In this document: in pieces, positions 24,403 through 35,440 of the stretch
Numbering within the stretch: position 1 is the stretch's first letter
Layout of the letters: each line of letters starts with the position of its first letter
Source of the DNA: Desmodus rotundus
Taxonomy: Eukaryota > Chordata > Mammalia > Chiroptera > Phyllostomidae
Reading direction: 5' to 3'
DNA length: 64,000 bases
NCBI RefSeq assembly: GCF_022682495.2
Contig: NC_071399.1
Coordinates: 6,739,342-6,803,341 of the forward strand
Made by a program: the position numbers and the translations under genes
The notes under the pieces: generated by a model
The model's input: the letters and a program-made list of their open reading frames with translations, nothing else
The model's database searches: none
Told to the model about the DNA's origin: nothing

Positions 24403-25379
24403 CAGATTGGGAAAAAAATATGTGCCCTCACTTTAGTAAATACTCACATAAACTCACAAAAAAATTCCAGTTTGCCTGGCATGTGACAAGTCTTTCATCT
24501 TTTGACAAAATTAGTAAAATCTATCAAGCACCATGCATGACTTCTCCAATGGCAAACTTCAGTGCCTGCCCACACGGGTCTAGTGGAAGGCCAAGGTCAG
24601 ATCAGTCTCTCGTCCCTGAAACGTGAGTGACGTTGGTTTACTACATCTTACCCTTCTGTTACTTTACCCCAGGTAACGTGAGTACACAGTGCGGCTCGTT
24701 CTTTGAGCCTGTCTGTGATAAAATAGCCTCAGCCTCAGTGCGAGAATTCTAGGGGAAGGGCTTCCTCCCTGCACTGCCCTCATAAGGATAACTTGGCGCT
24801 AGCACTGCTCTACATTCCCAGAATGATTGCCTTCCTGTCCTCTGTGTGACAGGGGAGCACTATCTGGGACACTGTTTGGGGATATGGAATTTTGGAAAAC
24901 GTCTGTGGAGGCAGGTGTGATGAGTCCGTCGGTTATGTTACTTCTCACTAGTGTTCGAACTCAACGCCTGTGGGTGGAAGTCAGTAGAAGCAATTAACAA
25001 CAAAAGTTAAAGAAAAGAGGGATTTAAAGAGAATAAATCTAAATACATCAGTCTAGAAGATAGATGAGGTGAAAGGAATAAACATATTATACAGGAAAAG
25101 TGATATTTGAAGCCAGAGAGGGGTTATATTTATTGACTACGTATTATATACAAAGCTTTACTTTAGGTCTCAACATAGACCAACAGGTTGTAATTCTTTG
25201 GCCCTCCCAGTTTATTTTGTTTTACTTTTATTAACATTGGTAGCACATACTAGAACTGTGACTAATCAAACGTAACTTGGACTCAGAGCGTTTCCTGGAG
25301 CCTGGTAGAACTATGCCGGACACAACTCCAAAAGGTGCGCTCACATGTTAACCCTCGGGATCCCTGGGTTTCTGCAATT
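24403..25379. other. unique sequence, no gene seen
   Basis: No exon or confident repeat. Confidence 0.5.
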
Positions 25380-25570
25380 TGGCAGCCAAATGAAGTGATT
25401 GCAGGACTAAACCGCGTGAGCTAAATGATTAATATATTCCTCTCCTTTCTGGGCATCTAGACCATGAAATTAACCTAATTTTTTTCAGGCTTTGGATGAC
25501 ATGCTTCCCAATTAGCATTATTATCTTTCAAATTACTGCTCACATTCATGTAACTTGTGTGATTTCATAC
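25380..25570. promoter_or_regulatory. candidate conserved noncoding element
   Basis: Homeodomain-like words (AATGATTAATAT, CCCAATTAGCATTA, CAAATTACTG) and a GATA-like TTATCTTT cluster within 190 repeat-free bases. Function is inferred. Confidence 0.3.
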
Positions 25571-26119
25571 ACTTTTGATTGAGAGCAAAAAAAGCACACA
25601 GTTCAGAAAGTCAAAAATTGCAGGGCGTATATACTCTAGTGCAATTTTGAGTTAATTCAGGAAGTTCAGGGGTTCAGTTGAAGAAACATATGTGTTCGAG
25701 GGCTTCCGCTCCCCAGTTTGGGTGGCCCACAGAATTAGGTGGCAGCACCCCGACTCTCTAGGCTCCCACTTCACCAGGAGGAACAGAGGGCATCTGCTCA
25801 ATTCTAGTAACAAATTTTAAGGGAGGTACAGAATCAAAATGAGGAGCAAATGGATTCATTATTCCTGTACATGGAACCTGGGAATTAATTCGTTATGTTT
25901 GTTCCTCATCATTTTGTGTACTCTTGGCACTGCCAAAAAGAATTGTTAAATGTGAGACGAAATGGGTAAGCCTTTATTTCCTGCATGTTGCAATTTCAGT
26001 TTAAGTATTCCAGGAGAGAGAAACCTCCCTAACAGCGGGGCCTGTATCCTCTCCGTCACCTGGGCCCTCTTCTTGGAATTAGGTGGAAGATTCCTCCACT
26101 ATGGTGCCCTTTCTCAAGT
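25571..26119. other. unique sequence, no gene seen
   Basis: Nothing identifiable. Confidence 0.45.
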
Positions 26120-26285
26120 ACTTCACAGTGAAACTGGGCAAGCAAAGGTGAGGGGGAGGAACTGGGTTATAATCCTGACTTGTATCACCTGGGACACTTA
26201 GAATCAAGGACTTCATTTGTAAAATTAGAGGACTGGAACCAGTTATTTCCAAGTTCTCTAATTCTAAAATTTTCTATTTCCATAT
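26120..26285 (+). repeat. MIR SINE, sense
   Basis: The order 'ctgggttataatcctgact', 'atcacctgggacacttag', 'cttcatttgtaaaattagagga' follows the MIR consensus (gggttcgaatcc ... tgtgaccttgggcaag ... tcatctgtaaaatgggg). Confidence 0.6.
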
Positions 26286-27565
26286 TATTATAGACTTCTG
26301 TTGTTGCAAAGGGTTTCAGTGATAATTTAACATTTTGTTCACCTGGTCCAACACTTTCTTCCAATTGGACTAATAGACAGATAAAGTTGAAAGTGGCAGA
26401 CAGACGTAGCTTGAAATCATAAGCATAGAGGTAGTTACTTAAAATATTAGGTTGAATGAGCTCCTATAAGTATGAGTAAGAGGAGCAGAGAAACAGTGTA
26501 TAGAATGATCTCAAAACAACCACCAAGGTCAAAGTCACAGGAATGTACCTTGCACATTGTTAACCGCAATTTTTAAATTATAATCTTGGGTATTTTAAAA
26601 AATATATATATACATGTTCCTGGGGATTTTGTCCCTATTCAAGGTTATGGCTAGTTTTGCATTTCATTTTGTATTCCTAAGCAATTGTGTTTATTAAATA
26701 TTATTATGTTTGCAACTTATCTTTTGGTTTGTTTAATAAGAGATCTAGTTCATCTGACATTTCTCCAACCAACCTGGGAGCTTTCAGAGGGTAGGGTGAG
26801 GAAACCAACACAGAATTTTCTACTAAGAATCTGTGTGTCCATGTACACACACACGTGTGTGTGTGTTTAGTTCAATTGGAGAGAGGCTCATCAACTCATC
26901 CACATCATCCGTGCGAGGCACATTCTGCAGACTTAATGAGCACACTCATAATATTGGATTCAATGTCACCGCTCAATTATTTTTACACCGTTACATTTTA
27001 CAGCCCACCTCTTCTCACAAAGAACTTGAGACAATATCCCATTTTTTTTTTTAAAAAAAAAAACCTGTAGTGAAATAATAAACTATAAATATAGAAGATT
27101 AGTACCAGGGACAAGAGAACAGAAATATGTCAATCATAATACGAGTCTAGTTACTGAGCATTGTATCTTGTTTGAGCTTTCTGGTAGCCAGAGGAAATAA
27201 ATGGAGGCATGCTCAATTATAAGGTTCTCATTAAGGGATAGGAGGAAGCAGACTGGTCCCTCAGGGGAAATGACACATTTTGATAAACACTTTAAATAGT
27301 TGTGTTCTGCAGACAAAACCCTGTAGAACTATTCTCGTTATTAATGCTGAATTCTAGAAGCATTAATTATTTTTTCATGGCAAATTGATAGGTTTATTTA
27401 CCAGTTGGACATCATATGGAACTTTGCTTCCCACATAAGTAAGGAGTTATTTGGCTCGCCCAGTTAGTTCAAGGTCTCTGGTCTTAAATAAAGGAATAAT
27501 AAAGCTAAACTAACTGACTATACTTAACTGGGAGTTTTCTCTTTCTTCTTACAACATTTTTTTTT
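26286..27565. other. unique sequence with simple repeats, no gene seen
   Basis: Contains a perfect (AC)5(GT)5 palindrome at 26845-26864 and a T10A11-like run at about 27041-27063. No exon or named repeat was recognised. Confidence 0.5.
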
Positions 27566-27925
27566 ATTGTGGTAAAATATGCATAATATGAAGTTTACCA
27601 TTTTAACCATATTTCAGTGTACCATTTAGTGGCATCAAGTATACTCACAACATTGTGTAATCATCACAACTATCTATTTCTAGAACTTTTTCATTATCCC
27701 CAATAGAAATTCCAGGCCCGTTGAACAGTAGCTTCCCCTCCTCCTTTTCCCAGACCCTGAGTGCTTTTCCGTCTCCATGGATTTCCCCATTCTGCGAACC
27801 TCAGATAAGTGGAATCATGCAATGCCTGTCCTTCATGTCTGGGTCTTTTCACTTAGCATCATTTTTTCAACTCTCATCCATGTGTCAGAATTTCATTTTT
27901 GATGACTGATTAATATTGTATGGTA
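27566..27925 (-). mobile_element. L1 3' end (L1MB/L1MC-like), antisense
   Basis: It starts 'attgtggtaaaatatgcataatatgaagtttaccattttaacc' and runs through 'gtaatcatcacaactatctatttctagaactttttc' to 'tcatccatgtgtcagaatttc', which is the well-known antisense 3' UTR order of L1M elements. It is 5'-truncated, with no coding part. Confidence 0.8.
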
Positions 27926-28180
27926 ACTTTTCTTTTTAAAAAATGTAATTTTCCTTTTTCATCCTTTGTTTTTTCCCTGTCCTTTCATTTGTCAAAAATA
28001 CTAACAGATGATTGTAAAGTGACATCTGCCATTCCCGTCAGGACCCCCATAAGGCCTGTCATTGTCTCAATGACTTTGTATGCCCCCATATTTTACTTCG
28101 GTGTTATTTCCTTATCTATCATAATTTGACTTGAAAAGAAAACACCGTTTCTCTACTCACAACACTTATGACAGCAAATG

Positions 28181-28960
28181 TGTGGGTGTTACACACCAAA
28201 CAGTTCTCCAGTTCTCTGTGGATACCGACCGGGTGTCCTACAATTTAATTCCATTGACACTAACTGCCTGGACTCAGTGCAGACCCTGCAGGTTAAGGGC
28301 TCAGTACCAAGAGATGGCCTTGCCCTTGAGGTGCCCATTGCAAGTAGTGCGTCCCCAGGTTACCCACACTTCTGCCTCTCAGGGTTTCCCATGATCCTCT
28401 CCTCAGAGTCAATAATCTGCTCTCAAGGCTCACGGATCTCAGGGAAACGCTTTACTTACTCTTGCTGGTTTATTGTCAAGGTGATTGCAGAGGACACACA
28501 GGAACAGTCGGACGAAGAGCATTGTGGGAAGAGACCCTGAAGGGTCCCAACAGCAGCAGCTTCTGGGGTGTCACCCTCCCAGCACCTGGTGCTTTGCCCA
28601 CCCTGGCAGCTCTCCACACCCCACTGTGTGGGGTTTTTATGGAGGTTCCATTACCTGGGCAACAGTTCATTAAATCATTGGCTGTTGGTGATTAACTTAA
28701 TCCACCCCTTCCTTCTGCAGTTCCCCCGGAGGTCAGGGGTTGGGCCTGAACTTCCTAATCACCTGGTTGGTTCCTCTGGCAACCAGCCCCCATCCTGAAG
28801 CTATCTAGAGGCTTTCAGCAAGCAGTCATCTCATTAACATAAATTTAGATAAGGTTGAAATGGGTTTTGAATCACAAAAGGTGCTCTTCTCACTGCTATC
28901 AAGAAATTACAAGGGTTTTGAGAGCTCTTTGCCAGTAACCTGGAAGACCAAATACATATT
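28181..28960 (-). mobile_element. ERVL-type (class III) solo LTR, antisense
   Basis: In reverse the sequence ends CCCACA at 28181, and carries 'aattgtaggacacccggtcgg'-type wording and a polyadenylation hexamer AATAAA (minus strand, 28474-28469) in front of CCAGCAAG. It also has the LTR-body phrases 'aacaaaccaggtgattaggaag' and 'catggggctggttgccag' in diverged form. No retroviral coding region follows. The right end is broken by an L1 insertion, and 29351-29374 ('ttctttttatatcataataacaca') may be its continuation, giving an outer end of TGTG. I recall the family but not its exact name. A clean target duplication is not visible. Confidence 0.55.
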
Positions 28961-29345
28961 TCTTCTTCTTTTAAAATTTTTAATTTGTTTCTACTTTTAA
29001 AACTTTAGTTTCCAATTACATTTGACATTCAGTATTATTTTACGTTGGTTTCAGGTGTACTGCATAGTGGTTAGACAATCACATACTTTAGCAATTGTTT
29101 CGCCCCCCACCCCCCACCCACTCACCCCCTCCTCCCCTGCCCCAGGCCGTGTTTCAAATACCCACCTAGCACCACGCGTTGTTATTACGCTGTTACTGAC
29201 TATATTCCCTGTGCTGGGTTTTGCATCCCCCTGGCTACTTAGGTACAGAGAACAGACTGATGGTGGCCAGAGGAGAGGGACCCAGGCGCACCCTCTCCTC
29301 TGGATGAAAAGTGTGGATGGATTAAGGAATACAAGGGGGTAGTTT
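28961..29345 (-). mobile_element. L1 3' end with 5' inversion (twin-primed insertion)
   Basis: Positions 28975-29240 are an antisense L1 3' UTR of Laurasiatherian type ('ccaattacatttgacattcagtatta', 'gtgtactgcatagtggttagacaatcac', 'gactatattccctgtgctgg'). From about 29244 the direction flips: 'gagaacagactgatggtggccagag ... ggattaaggaatacaagggggtagttttg' is the adjoining upstream part of the same 3' UTR in sense. The two pieces meet almost exactly in element coordinates. This is the signature of twin priming during one insertion. Confidence 0.7.
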
Positions 29346-29374
29346 TGTGTTTCTTTTTATATCATAATAACACA

Positions 29375-31069
29375 GACCTGGAAGTTTCATTGCAAGCAAG
29401 TCTCCCTATGGCCTTTTATAGGAAAAACATTTAAATCCTATTTTATTTTCTGTGTTTATTTTTTAAAATATCAAGCTTTCCAGATCTTGGTATCATAGAT
29501 ATTTCATGTGACATCTTTCTTAGTACTCATCTTTGATCAATACAATTGTCAAATATGTTCATGACGTATAATGTGTAAGCTTTGCAAATTGTGTTTCTTC
29601 TCCTCTTGATGGGAATAGCTACTTGCTTCCTGAGAATGTCCACTGGTTTTGGTTATCAAAAGCTTCTGCCTCATTCCTAGTGTCTAGGGAGAAACGCCAC
29701 AAAATACAATGAACATGGAGGCTCAAGATTTTCAAATCATTGACTCGAATTTAAGCAACATGGACATAAAAAAAAAATAATCCCATAGCTATGTCTCCAC
29801 TTATTTGAATTCTTTCAAAATAATGCATCAGGACCAGGCCTTATATCAAATAACCATGTCTTAAGTTGCACCTATAGTATGCACATTGAATGAATCCTAA
29901 TTCAAAAACTAAATATTGCTTATAAAATATTTTTCTTATTAGGTGTACAGTCCTCATATTTTATAACATGTTAACATACTAATACGATATATATTTGCAC
30001 TGGGCCCTTCTTAGAAATAAACTATTTGAAGAATAAATGTAATGAAAACAATCTTGTTACTGTTTCAAGAGTGAATTTGAAAGAGTAGTCCTTTACATGC
30101 GTTTTTGAGCCAAGCCTTCTCTTACTTACGTGAATACTTCCTAGAGCAACCAGCTGGAGAGATTTCTTGCAGCATTTTCTCCTACAACTCTTGCTTCACC
30201 AAGTTTTCCTCGTAATTTTGAAAGTAGCTAGATGTTAAATAAAATATAAATGTATTCTAATTTTGAAGCAAACTTATGAAAGACATATTAGTCCAATACA
30301 TGAAAATGCATTCACTAAATGCATTTAAATCATTTAACTTCTTAGGGGTTTTTTTTTGGATTCTCTATTTTAGAGTGTTACTAGTTAACATATGTAATCT
30401 GACTACTCCATATGATACAAATCAAGTACATTATGGACATGCACTTAATACCCCTATCCATTACCACAGTTAAGGGAAATCTCAGATTTTTTTTTCTAGT
30501 TTCTCATGCCTTCATTTCATATTCAAATGAAAACTTCAAAGTAATTAAAAAATCTGGTTTACAATCTTACATTGTTGCCAGTTTAGTTTTGATATTACAC
30601 CTTATTAATAAACTTTGGGTTAGTGATCAGTTTCAACTCAGTTTAATTCTATTTTAATTCAGTGATATTTCTAAATTAGGTAATTAATATTTGACATTCC
30701 TCTTAGTGCCTGACACCTGCTTCAATGTCCTTTACCATGAGGAAAGTTTTCCATTGAGCCAACATAAATAAAATCTGGGTGCTCGAGAAAATAGCTACCT
30801 TGAAGAAATCTGGCACGTCAGAACGCAGCAAACACTTTAAATGCTTTCCTGTTTTCTGCCACGAGTTCTTGTACCAAACACCTTCAAACGCTGTGTTCCT
30901 GCTCACCTTCCTGCTCACCTTACTCGCCGCAGAGCCTGTCTAACAGGCCCAGTCACTATGGACACCGGGAAGCCAGACCGGCTGGTCTGCATACCAGACT
31001 CAAGCTTCCGTTGATGTTTGGATTTACGAAACTTAAGTAGCTCTCTTTACATGTATCTAAGTGATTTTC
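29375..31069. other. unique AT-rich sequence, no gene seen
   Basis: No exon or confident repeat was recognised. ORFs here are short and AT-driven. Confidence 0.5.
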
Positions 31070-31125
31070 TCAGCTTTATTGAAATGTGATTGACACAAAA
31101 CATTGTGTACCTTTACGGTGTACGT
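31070..31125 (-). repeat. short L1 3' end fragment, antisense
   Basis: The sequence 'ctcagctttattgaaatgtgattgacacaaaacattgtgtacc' is an antisense L1MA-like terminal motif. Confidence 0.6.
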
Positions 31126-31317
31126 AAGTCATTTCTTTTTTTAAATGTGGGAGAGGTACAGCCAGAAAAAGAATTTAAAATATGCTGGCTAGATGAGTAA
31201 CTAAATTTGGTTCACTAGATTGTTAACCATAAGCATAATGATATACCCAACAAAATACATTATATTTCTAATGACTATTTCCAATATCTCTTTATTAGGA
31301 AATTCATTATTTTTCTT

Positions 31318-31640
31318 TTTGATACTCTTTATTTTTCAATTACAGTTGATGTACAATATTATACTAATTTCCATGTGTACAGTGCAGTGATTAGACATTA
31401 TATAACTTACAGTGTGATCACTCCAATAAATCTAGTGCCCACCAGACACCGTACGTCATTATTACAACATTACTGACTGTATTCCCTACGCTGTATTTAC
31501 ATCCCCATGACTATTCTGTAACTACTAACTTGTACTTCTTATTCCCTTCCCCTTTTTCACCCATCCCCCCAACTCCCCTCCCAGATGGCAAAACGGTCTC
31601 TGTGTCTATTTAGGATCCCCGTTAATTTAGGTAGCCACAG
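31318..31640 (-). mobile_element. L1 3' UTR (Laurasiatherian type), antisense
   Basis: It starts 'tttatttttcaattacagttgatgtacaatattatac' and runs through 'gtgcagtgattagacattatataac', 'ccaccagacaccgtacgtcattattac' to 'cccccaactcccctcccagatgg'. It belongs to the same 3' UTR lineage as the element at 28961-29345. It is 5'-truncated, with no coding sequence. Confidence 0.8.
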
Positions 31641-32231
31641 GTCTATCCCACCGGCTCCTGTGTTTCATTTTATTTCCCTTCTTTGTCCTTGTTAACTGCC
31701 ATTCAGCCTGCGCTGGAATCGACGTGTCCTTGAATCACAGCTTCAATCATGCCTGCAAATGCTTAAAGTGTTTCTAAAAGCACTTGCTTCCCTCCAGTAT
31801 AATCCACTACAAAATCCCAACCCCAGTGCTTGAAGCCCAGGGCCGGTGCCGCTGTTCTGCGCACTCTCTGATCGGCTTCTCCAACTCCAGGATGCTCTCG
31901 ATGCTTTTAGACCCCGTGGCTCTTTGAAGATAAGATGCAGCTTCAAATTTGGGAACAACCCAGGATAGGTTACTATAAGCTACAAAACTTTCTAATTCAG
32001 ATGACTCTCTCTGAAACTGTCAAGATTTGACTTTTAGCTTTTTCATGCCTATGATATATGCCCTATATAGGCTCGTGTGAGAAAAACGCAAGTTTCAACA
32101 TCGCACAATAATCCTAAACAGCTTCCCAGATAAGGCTTAACTTTAGTTTGTCATTTCGCAACCTCTTCCTCTGACAGAGTCCGGGCTTGTATACATTTTT
32201 AGATATATAGCCCACAAAAATTACAGGCTCA
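31641..32231. other. unique sequence, no gene seen
   Basis: Nothing identifiable. The last 15 bases are the left target duplication of the SINE that follows. Confidence 0.5.
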
Positions 32232-32444
32232 TCCCTGGCTTCTGTGGCTCAGTGGATTGAGTGCTGGCCTGCGAACCAAAGGGTCATGGGTTAGATTCCC
32301 AGTCACACGTTCCTGGGTGGCTAGCTGGGTCCCCAGTGTGGGGTCCATGAGAGGCAACCACACGCCGATGTTACTCGCCCTCCCTTTCTCCTTAGCTTCT
32401 CCTCTTTCTAAAAATAAATAAAATCTTTAAAAAAAAAAGAAAAG
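32232..32444 (+). mobile_element. VES-type bat SINE (tRNA-derived)
   Basis: The head 'tccctggcttctgtggctcagtgg' holds an intact-looking Pol III A box (TGGCTCAGTGG). The B box has decayed to GGTTAGATTCC from the expected GGTTCGATTCC, a CpG-type loss. Then follow 'ctgcgaaccaaagggtc', 'gagaggcaaccacacgccgatg', and the typical 'ctctttctaaaaataaataaaatcttt' end with an A-rich tail. Flanking copies at 32217-32231 and 32445-32459 agree at 12 of 15 bases and are the likely target duplication. VES is known from yangochiropteran bats, so this one element is the best taxonomic marker in the window. Confidence 0.9.
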
Positions 32445-33127
32445 AAAATCACAAACTCAAAATAAATTCACTGCTTTTACATGGTATACATTTGAGGTGT
32501 TTGTTGGCATGCAATCAATGTTATTTAATCAGGTGGTCATGATTGTAGAGAACAGGCATGAACAATTTAATTGTATAGGTAATAATTAGAAATTTATCCT
32601 TAAATTTGTGATGTTCTCCTTGATCATGCTCACTTTTGAAGGCCAAGGATACATAAAGCTATAATCTTGGGAGTTGTGCTTCCCATTTTAGTATCTTCTG
32701 ATTGCATTTCAGAAAAGTGATGAAATTTTTAACTCTCTTCACTGCTAATGGAATCTATGCATATAAATGTTAAAATTATAACCCAGTGTCAAAATACAGT
32801 AATTTGGTTTTATTTTTTTCTTCGTTATTTTTTTCTGCATTATTAATTGGGATTTTCCATATAAACCAAAAATCTGAACTCCCCTAGCTCTTAATGAAGG
32901 CTACAGGAAAATAACACTTCTTCACAAATGTTAGCTGGGTTGAAAAATGTTACCCTCTGGCATATTCAGCCTTACTAATCAAGAGATGTCTTTGGAGGGG
33001 CTTGTACTTACACAGGCTACAGTCCATCCACCACCTAGGCCTTTATTCGCTTAAAGTATGGGTTTTGTCAGACATCCCGTTTAGTGCATCCGAGGAAAGT
33101 CGCGCCAGCATGGTTGAGAGCATGTGG
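32445..33127. other. unique AT-rich sequence, no gene seen
   Basis: Nothing identifiable beyond the right SINE target duplication at 32445-32459. Confidence 0.5.
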
Positions 33128-33329
33128 TAGGGGTGTCCACCCCGAGGCCTGTGGGCTGCCTCCGGCCCAGGATGGCTATGAATGCGGCCCAACCCAAAAT
33201 CGTAAATTTACTTAAAACATGATGAGATTTCTTTTGATTTTGTTCATGTGTGTGTACGTAATGTGTGGCCCAAGACAACTCTTCTTCTTCCACTGTGGCC
33301 CAGAGACGCCAAAAGGTTGGACACCCCGA
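33128..33329 (-). mobile_element. hAT-superfamily non-autonomous DNA transposon
   Basis: The left end TAGGGGTGTCCA and the right end TTGGACACCCCGA are inverted copies over about 10 bases. In reverse the body reads 'ggcccagagacgcc... gtggaagaagaagagttgtcttgggccacacattac', then 'gatttttgtcatgttttaagtaaatttacg' in diverged form, then 'gggccgcattcatagcc', the order of a Charlie-like hAT element familiar from other placentals. Flanking 8-mers GCATGTGG and GAATGTCT agree at 5 of 8, as a decayed 8-bp target duplication. The 94-codon minus-strand ORF across it is chance. Confidence 0.75.
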
Positions 33330-34569
33330 ATGTCTCCAGTAATTGGATAGTGCGCCGAGTCTCACTTTAAGCTTTTTAAATTAATGCAAGACATCAGCTG
33401 CTTGCTTTACTTGGCTGGATTAATTATCAGAATTGTCACATTTGAGTTATCAGCCCAAAAGGTGCATGCTGGGGTTGATAGTGAACATGCGGCACTACCG
33501 CTACAGGTTACCTGGTGGCCAGGTGCAGGTCAGTTCCGGAACAGACTTCATTTAAAGTCACGCTCTTCTGATTTAGAAACATTTAGAGATAGGAATCAGA
33601 TTTTCAAAGAAGAAAGAAAGACTACTTAAATACAAAGCTGTTCAGGAGGAGGAAGGAACAATTAGTTATAATCTTAGTCTCTTAAACACAAGACTTACGT
33701 TGATAGTAAGAGGTTTCTAAATGTCAGGAGTCAGTGTGGATTTTTTTTTTCATTTCTGCATTTAAGGTTATTAAACTTAAGCTGTTTATTCTAATGTCCC
33801 AGACTAACCCATGGTTCGTTCTATTGTTAGGAAAAAGTCCATTTTTATCAGAAATCTTTGTTATAATCCAAATAAAATGTAATCTTGCCCACTATTCTTA
33901 CTTAAAGGAACTCAATCCATTTATCTAGAAAATCTTCAGTGTCTTAAAAGTTGGTGCAGTTTTTGGTTTTATGGGTTTAACTGCACTCATACCAACATTT
34001 TATGGCGGAAATGCTCGAATATAGGGCATAATATCCCAATGACCACAGTGCTCTAAATTCTATTTTCCTGGGTGCTATCACTTTCCTGAGGCATCAGTAA
34101 AAAGAACGAAACTAATTCTTCTGAATCACTGCACTTCTATCCCACTTCAGTTCTAATAGCATCGACTAAAATCTAAGCATTTTTGCTTCACTCAACACAG
34201 CTCCTAAAGGGCTTTGCCTTTTGAAGGCACACTCTCTGTGGGTGGTCAGCACCCTTCTGAAATTGTCAGACTTGAAAGTAAGATGGATTGTTACTGGAAC
34301 ATTAAGTAGGACAGAGAGCAGATGAAATTTAAATACAAAGTTGCAGCTGTTCGGAAGCTCAGAAACTTAAATTAGTTCAGTTAAAACTGCTAAATTCCAG
34401 TAAGAAACAGAGAGAGGTGGCTACTCATTCCCTGATAGGAGGAAAATGCATCTAAAATATAAATTGCAACCTTGCCATTTTAAGAAACTAACATTTGTGC
34501 TAAATGATACCCTCCCTGAGCAGTCCCTTCATCTAATCTTGTTAAACCCCCATAAAACAATAAGAAACT
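33330..34569. other. unique sequence, no gene seen
   Basis: AT-rich, with a T-run at 33740-33749. Nothing identifiable. Confidence 0.5.
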
Positions 34570-35440
34570 CAGTCCACAAAGCCTTCCCTTGTCCTCAGCA
34601 CCCTCCAGCCCTGGCACTTTTGACACCAAGACCGAGGCTGTCTTGGAAAGCTCTGCGCTGGCTTTCCTCTGCTCTTCTAATCCCTTCTCGGATTCTCTGG
34701 ATTTCCTTTTTTGCTTCTCTTTCCACCAGTTCTCCTACAGAACTCCCAACATTTCATTCTGTCTCTCCCTGCTTTCCTTCCCCAGCTCCCCAGAGTCTCG
34801 CCTGGTCTTGCCTCTGTGTTCATGATTAAACCTGCATCTCGACACACACCTTTATCCTTCACCTGGTTTCAGGTGCTCACAGACGTGTCCAATCGGGTGG
34901 TCATGTTTTGGAAGTCGAGCTTGAGTGTGTTTGGCCATCGAGTCCATCCCTCGTCTCCCTTCCCACTTCTGTTCATGCCTCTCACGTTACCCTGCCTCCT
35001 GAGAAACATAATTTGAGGTCACCTTTGTTGCATGACCCTCAGCCCACGCCCGCTGGTTTCTTCTTCCCTCCCGTGCCATAGGACAGTCACCCTCATGTGG
35101 ACCATCCTCACCGCATTTCTCGGTTTTGGTGGTTGATCTGGTTCCCGAGTGTCACTGCTTTATTTCACGCCGGTTCTCCAGGTTAGTAACAGCATCACCT
35201 TTACTACTTACTGTCTTTGTGAACAATCTATATTGGCTTTCTTTTGCACATAGAACAAATTTCAAATCCTCCAAACAGCAGTGAGGGCCTGTCTGAACTG
35301 ACTCCATTTTTCATTTCAGCATTACAGCGGTCAGCCTAAAGCTCTTTGCCTCTTTTCCCCATGCGTAGCTTGTTTTGCTCCCTGACATGCCCACAGTTAC
35401 CTTTGCTTCTGGTCCTCCGTCCCCTCTCTCTACTAATGAC
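34570..35440 (+). repeat. L2 LINE, sense, diverged
   Basis: The clearest part is 35220-35440: 'tattggctttcttttgcacatagaacaaatttcaaatcctcc ... gagggcctgtctgaac', then 'catttcagc ... cctaaagctctttgcctc', which follows L2 ORF2 end order. The upstream part 34570-35200 is C and T rich with L2-like wording but is weaker. The 127-codon and 101-codon ORFs here are read through this pyrimidine-rich fossil. Confidence 0.5.
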
